Below, piece by piece: positions 62,340-64,000 of a stretch of DNA of 64,000 nt (the first letter of the stretch is position 1; every line of letters starts with the position of its first letter). The DNA comes from Lachnospiraceae bacterium. Its GTDB lineage: Bacteria > Bacillota > Clostridia > Lachnospirales > Lachnospiraceae. Position numbers and translations under genes: made by a program. Under the pieces are notes generated by a model that was not told the DNA's origin, ran no database searches, and worked only from the letters and a program-made list of their open reading frames with translations. The stretch lies in contig JAETTM010000007.1 of NCBI GenBank assembly GCA_021769135.1, positions 62,001 to 126,000 on the forward strand, written 5' to 3'.

Positions 62340-63728
62340 TTATTTTTTCTCTGCCCGTTTCCCTAAAATATACGTCACCGCGAAAGAAATCACAACTGCA
62401 AGCACCATAACAATCATGGAAACAATCAGATTGCGGAACCCGCCTCCCATTTCCGGCGGAGTGATGTACGCTGCAAAGGAGATAAATCCCGGCGTAGACA
62501 CAACGTACTGGGTCATTCCCAGAAGGCCTGCCAGGAAGCCTCCGATACCGCCGCCAATCATAGCACCGATGAGCGGATATTTTTTCACAAAAAGCACGCC
62601 ATATACGCCCGGCTCCGTAATGCCGCAGAGAGCCGTAATGCCTGCGCCGGCGGATACCGATTTTTCCTCCGCACTCTTAGCAATCAAGGCCGCTGCCAGG
62701 CACGCGCCGCCTACCGCCACGTTGGCCGGAGCCATTCCTGTACAAATCAGAGGGTCGCTGCCCAGCTCTTCCAAAAGCAGGAACAAAGGTACATAAGTAG
62801 CATTATTCATGCCGAAGAATACCATCCAGCAAGTGGTAGCCCCCACAATAGCTACGGAGAATGCCGGAATCGTCCGATAAAGCGCCAACAGCCCGCTGCT
62901 TAACCATGTACCAACCGTATTTCCGATAGGCCCAAGTACAATCAGCGTTACGGGAACCGTAATCAGCATCGTAAGCAACGGCACGAAAATGGTCCGCAGA
63001 TATACAGGCATATGTTTCTGCAGGAATTTATATACCACCGACATAAAGAGCACACCCAGAATAATAGGGAAAATATTGGAGTTATATCCGATGGCCTGAA
63101 TCTTGATGCCCAAAAAGTCCAATCCTTCCACCCCATTAATCCCGCTGTACAGCAAAATCACCGCCAGGAATGCGCCCAGATACCCGTTGGATTTCAGCCT
63201 GGTTGCCGCACTGTAGCCCACAAACACCGGCAGGAAATAGAACGCCGCCTGATTAATTGCATAAAAAACCTGATATGTTCCGGAATCCGTGCTGATGCCG
63301 AAGAAAGTAGTGAGCAAGGTCAAAACAGCGCCGGTAAGACCTCCCGCTACCAACACCGGAATCACTGGCGAAAAAGTTCCGCCGATAAATGAAAAAACAG
63401 CATCCAGCACCTTTCCCTTAGGCTTATTATCCGCTTTCAAAGCATCCGGGTCCTCCACGGAACCGCCGGCTTTAATGCCTTCATGCTTTGTCATCGCTTC
63501 ATACAGGCTGGGAACGTCCTGCCCCACCACAAACTGATACTCCCCATTCTGTATAATCAGGTTTAAAATCCCCGGAATTTTCTTAGCCCCTTCTTCGTCC
63601 AGCTTGGAAGCGTCCACAAGCTGCAGGCGCAGGCGCGTCATACAATGGGTAACATTTGCAATATTTCCTTCTCCGCCAACAGCCGCAATCACTCCGTCGG
63701 CCATAGCTGCATAATTTTTCTTCGCCAT
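62340..63728 (-). CDS. Beta-glucoside PTS transporter, EIIBC
   Basis: About 462 residues from MAKKNYAAMAD, after GAGGGA. The IIB domain (~1-85) has the phospho-Cys in ANVTHCMTRLRLQL. The IIC domain (~100-460) has ten or so membrane helices with GGTFSPVIPVLVAGGLTGAV, YLGAFLAVILLYSGI and GITALCGITEPGVYGVLF (substrate-binding GITEP motif). No IIA domain is fused, so phosphate must come from another IIA protein. Imports and phosphorylates a beta-glucoside for the GH1 enzyme encoded downstream. The leader contains the repeat at 63737-63868. Confidence 0.93.
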   Translation of the reverse strand: MAKKNYAAMADGVIAAVGGEGNIANVTHCMTRLRLQLVDASKLDEEGAKKIPGILNLIIQNGEYQFVVGQDVPSLYEAMTKHEGIKAGGSVEDPDALKADNKPKGKVLDAVFSFIGGTFSPVIPVLVAGGLTGAVLTLLTTFFGISTDSGTYQVFYAINQAAFYFLPVFVGYSAATRLKSNGYLGAFLAVILLYSGINGVEGLDFLGIKIQAIGYNSNIFPIILGVLFMSVVYKFLQKHMPVYLRTIFVPLLTMLITVPVTLIVLGPIGNTVGTWLSSGLLALYRTIPAFSVAIVGATTCWMVFFGMNNATYVPLFLLLEELGSDPLICTGMAPANVAVGGACLAAALIAKSAEEKSVSAGAGITALCGITEPGVYGVLFVKKYPLIGAMIGGGIGGFLAGLLGMTQYVVSTPGFISFAAYITPPEMGGGFRNLIVSMIVMVLAVVISFAVTYILGKRAEKK

Positions 63729-63736
63729 TTTATCCC

Positions 63737-63868
63737 TCATTTCTGCGCGGCTTTTGCTTCTCTATTTATTCCCGCAAGCAACAAGCCAAGTGTCTGCTGC
63801 AGGGTATTTGACTAAGGTTGTACGTTTTTGCCAAGTTTGCGGATGCCGCGCTGACGCAAACCCCTTTT
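63737..63868. repeat. Composite repeat: GCCGCGCAG leader copy 2 plus interspersed copy C
   Basis: The blocks TTTCTGCGCGGCTTTT (from 63740) and CCAAGTTTGCGGATGCCGCGC are shared with 52539-52620. Between them CCGCAAGCAACAAGCCAAGTGTCTGC matches, in opposite orientation, the CACTTGGCTCGTTGCTCGCGG end of copies A and B. It lies between the PTS gene and a further GH1 gene. Confidence 0.6.
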
Positions 63869-63874
63869 ATCTTT

Positions 63875-64000
63875 TCAGCCTTTCTTTGAAAAATCCCGCC
63901 ATTCCTCCATATCGCAGCCCCAATCCTGTCCATTGGATTTAATCAGCTTGGAGTACCACTCGAAGGAATCTTTCTTGTACCGTTTCAAATCCCCCTGCTC
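63875..64000 (-). CDS. C-terminal end of a second GH1-type 6-phospho-beta-glucosidase (partial)
   Basis: Only ~41 residues are visible before the window ends. LKRYKKDSFEWYSKLIKSNG followed by QDWGCDMEEWRDFSKKG resembles the usual end of phospho-beta-glucosidases (compare IRKDSFYWYQKVIGSNG in the gene at 60809). It is upstream of the PTS gene on the same strand, so the operon order is GH1, PTS, GH1. Confidence 0.65.
   Translation of the reverse strand, partial: EQGDLKRYKKDSFEWYSKLIKSNGQDWGCDMEEWRDFSKKG

Noticed and set aside
1-64000. CRISPR arrays, tRNA, rRNA and classic riboswitches
   Set aside because: No regularly spaced direct repeats of 24-40 bp, cloverleaf-like segments, rRNA cores or recognisable riboswitch motifs were noticed on either strand; a covariance-model search was not possible.

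Overview
The window looks like a chromosome segment from an anaerobic, motile, Gram-positive gut-type Clostridia, most likely Lachnospiraceae. The support is AGGAGG-type ribosome sites, a Bacillus-type LexA box, lipoproteins, an HtrA-like/SleB-like/YhaM/MutS2 gene set, a PTS and GH1/GH3/GH35 sugar-degradation repertoire, and moderately GC-balanced core DNA. No rRNA or tRNA gene was seen. Species cannot be named from this sequence alone.

Left core (1-15.2 kb): the end of an unknown gene and an AT-rich solute-binding lipoprotein gene, which runs into the truncated 3' end of a DUF2804 gene; a circularly permuted GH3 glycosidase; a solute-binding lipoprotein paired with a chemoreceptor; a YolD/Y-family polymerase pair under a LexA-controlled promoter; an inositol-monophosphatase-like gene; a GDPD remnant; acetyltransferases; a small EamA transporter; a HicAB toxin-antitoxin pair; and a cyclophilin.

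Accessory block (about 15.2-39.4 kb): several mobile or foreign modules lie side by side. First comes an integrase/excisionase-like/MobC/relaxase mobilizable element with an oriT-like region (15.2-20.4 kb). Next is an agr-like quorum-sensing set: a 47-codon AgrD pheromone precursor on the minus strand, plus an XRE regulator, a LytTR response regulator and a GHKL kinase on the plus strand, with no agrB in the window. Then follows an AT-rich module (24.2-29.4 kb) made of a TcdR/UviA-like sigma factor, a TcdE-like holin and two leaderless cell-wall hydrolases. Four promoters with exactly the same form (TTTACA-N16-CTTTTT) sit in this module: one before each hydrolase gene, one before the sigma gene, and one orphan. 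This is the most striking system in the window: it resembles a toxin/bacteriocin sigma-holin locus, but its cargo is peptidoglycan hydrolases. After an SH3 protein and a decayed IS66 element comes a recombinase, a C5 cytosine methyltransferase and a UvrD helicase fused to a RecB/Cas4-like nuclease (33.9-39.1 kb), a candidate defence cassette located next to the 3' end of rlmD. The rlmD gene itself carries an internal frameshifting deletion.

Right core (39.4-64 kb): YhaM-type exonuclease, an HtrA-like protein that has lost catalytic residues, MutS2, an OmpR/HK pair, a DUF402 protein, a transglutaminase-like protein, a SleB-like hydrolase, a ywlC-rpiB-upp-dCMP deaminase run, a lipoprotein, an effector-binding protein, a WYL regulator, a GH35 beta-galactosidase, an AAA ATPase, and a beta-glucoside PTS/GH1 operon whose next gene runs off the window. 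Interspersed repeats with terminator-like hairpins are scattered here. One of them is inserted in frame inside the GH35 gene, which also carries an 11-residue tandem repeat.
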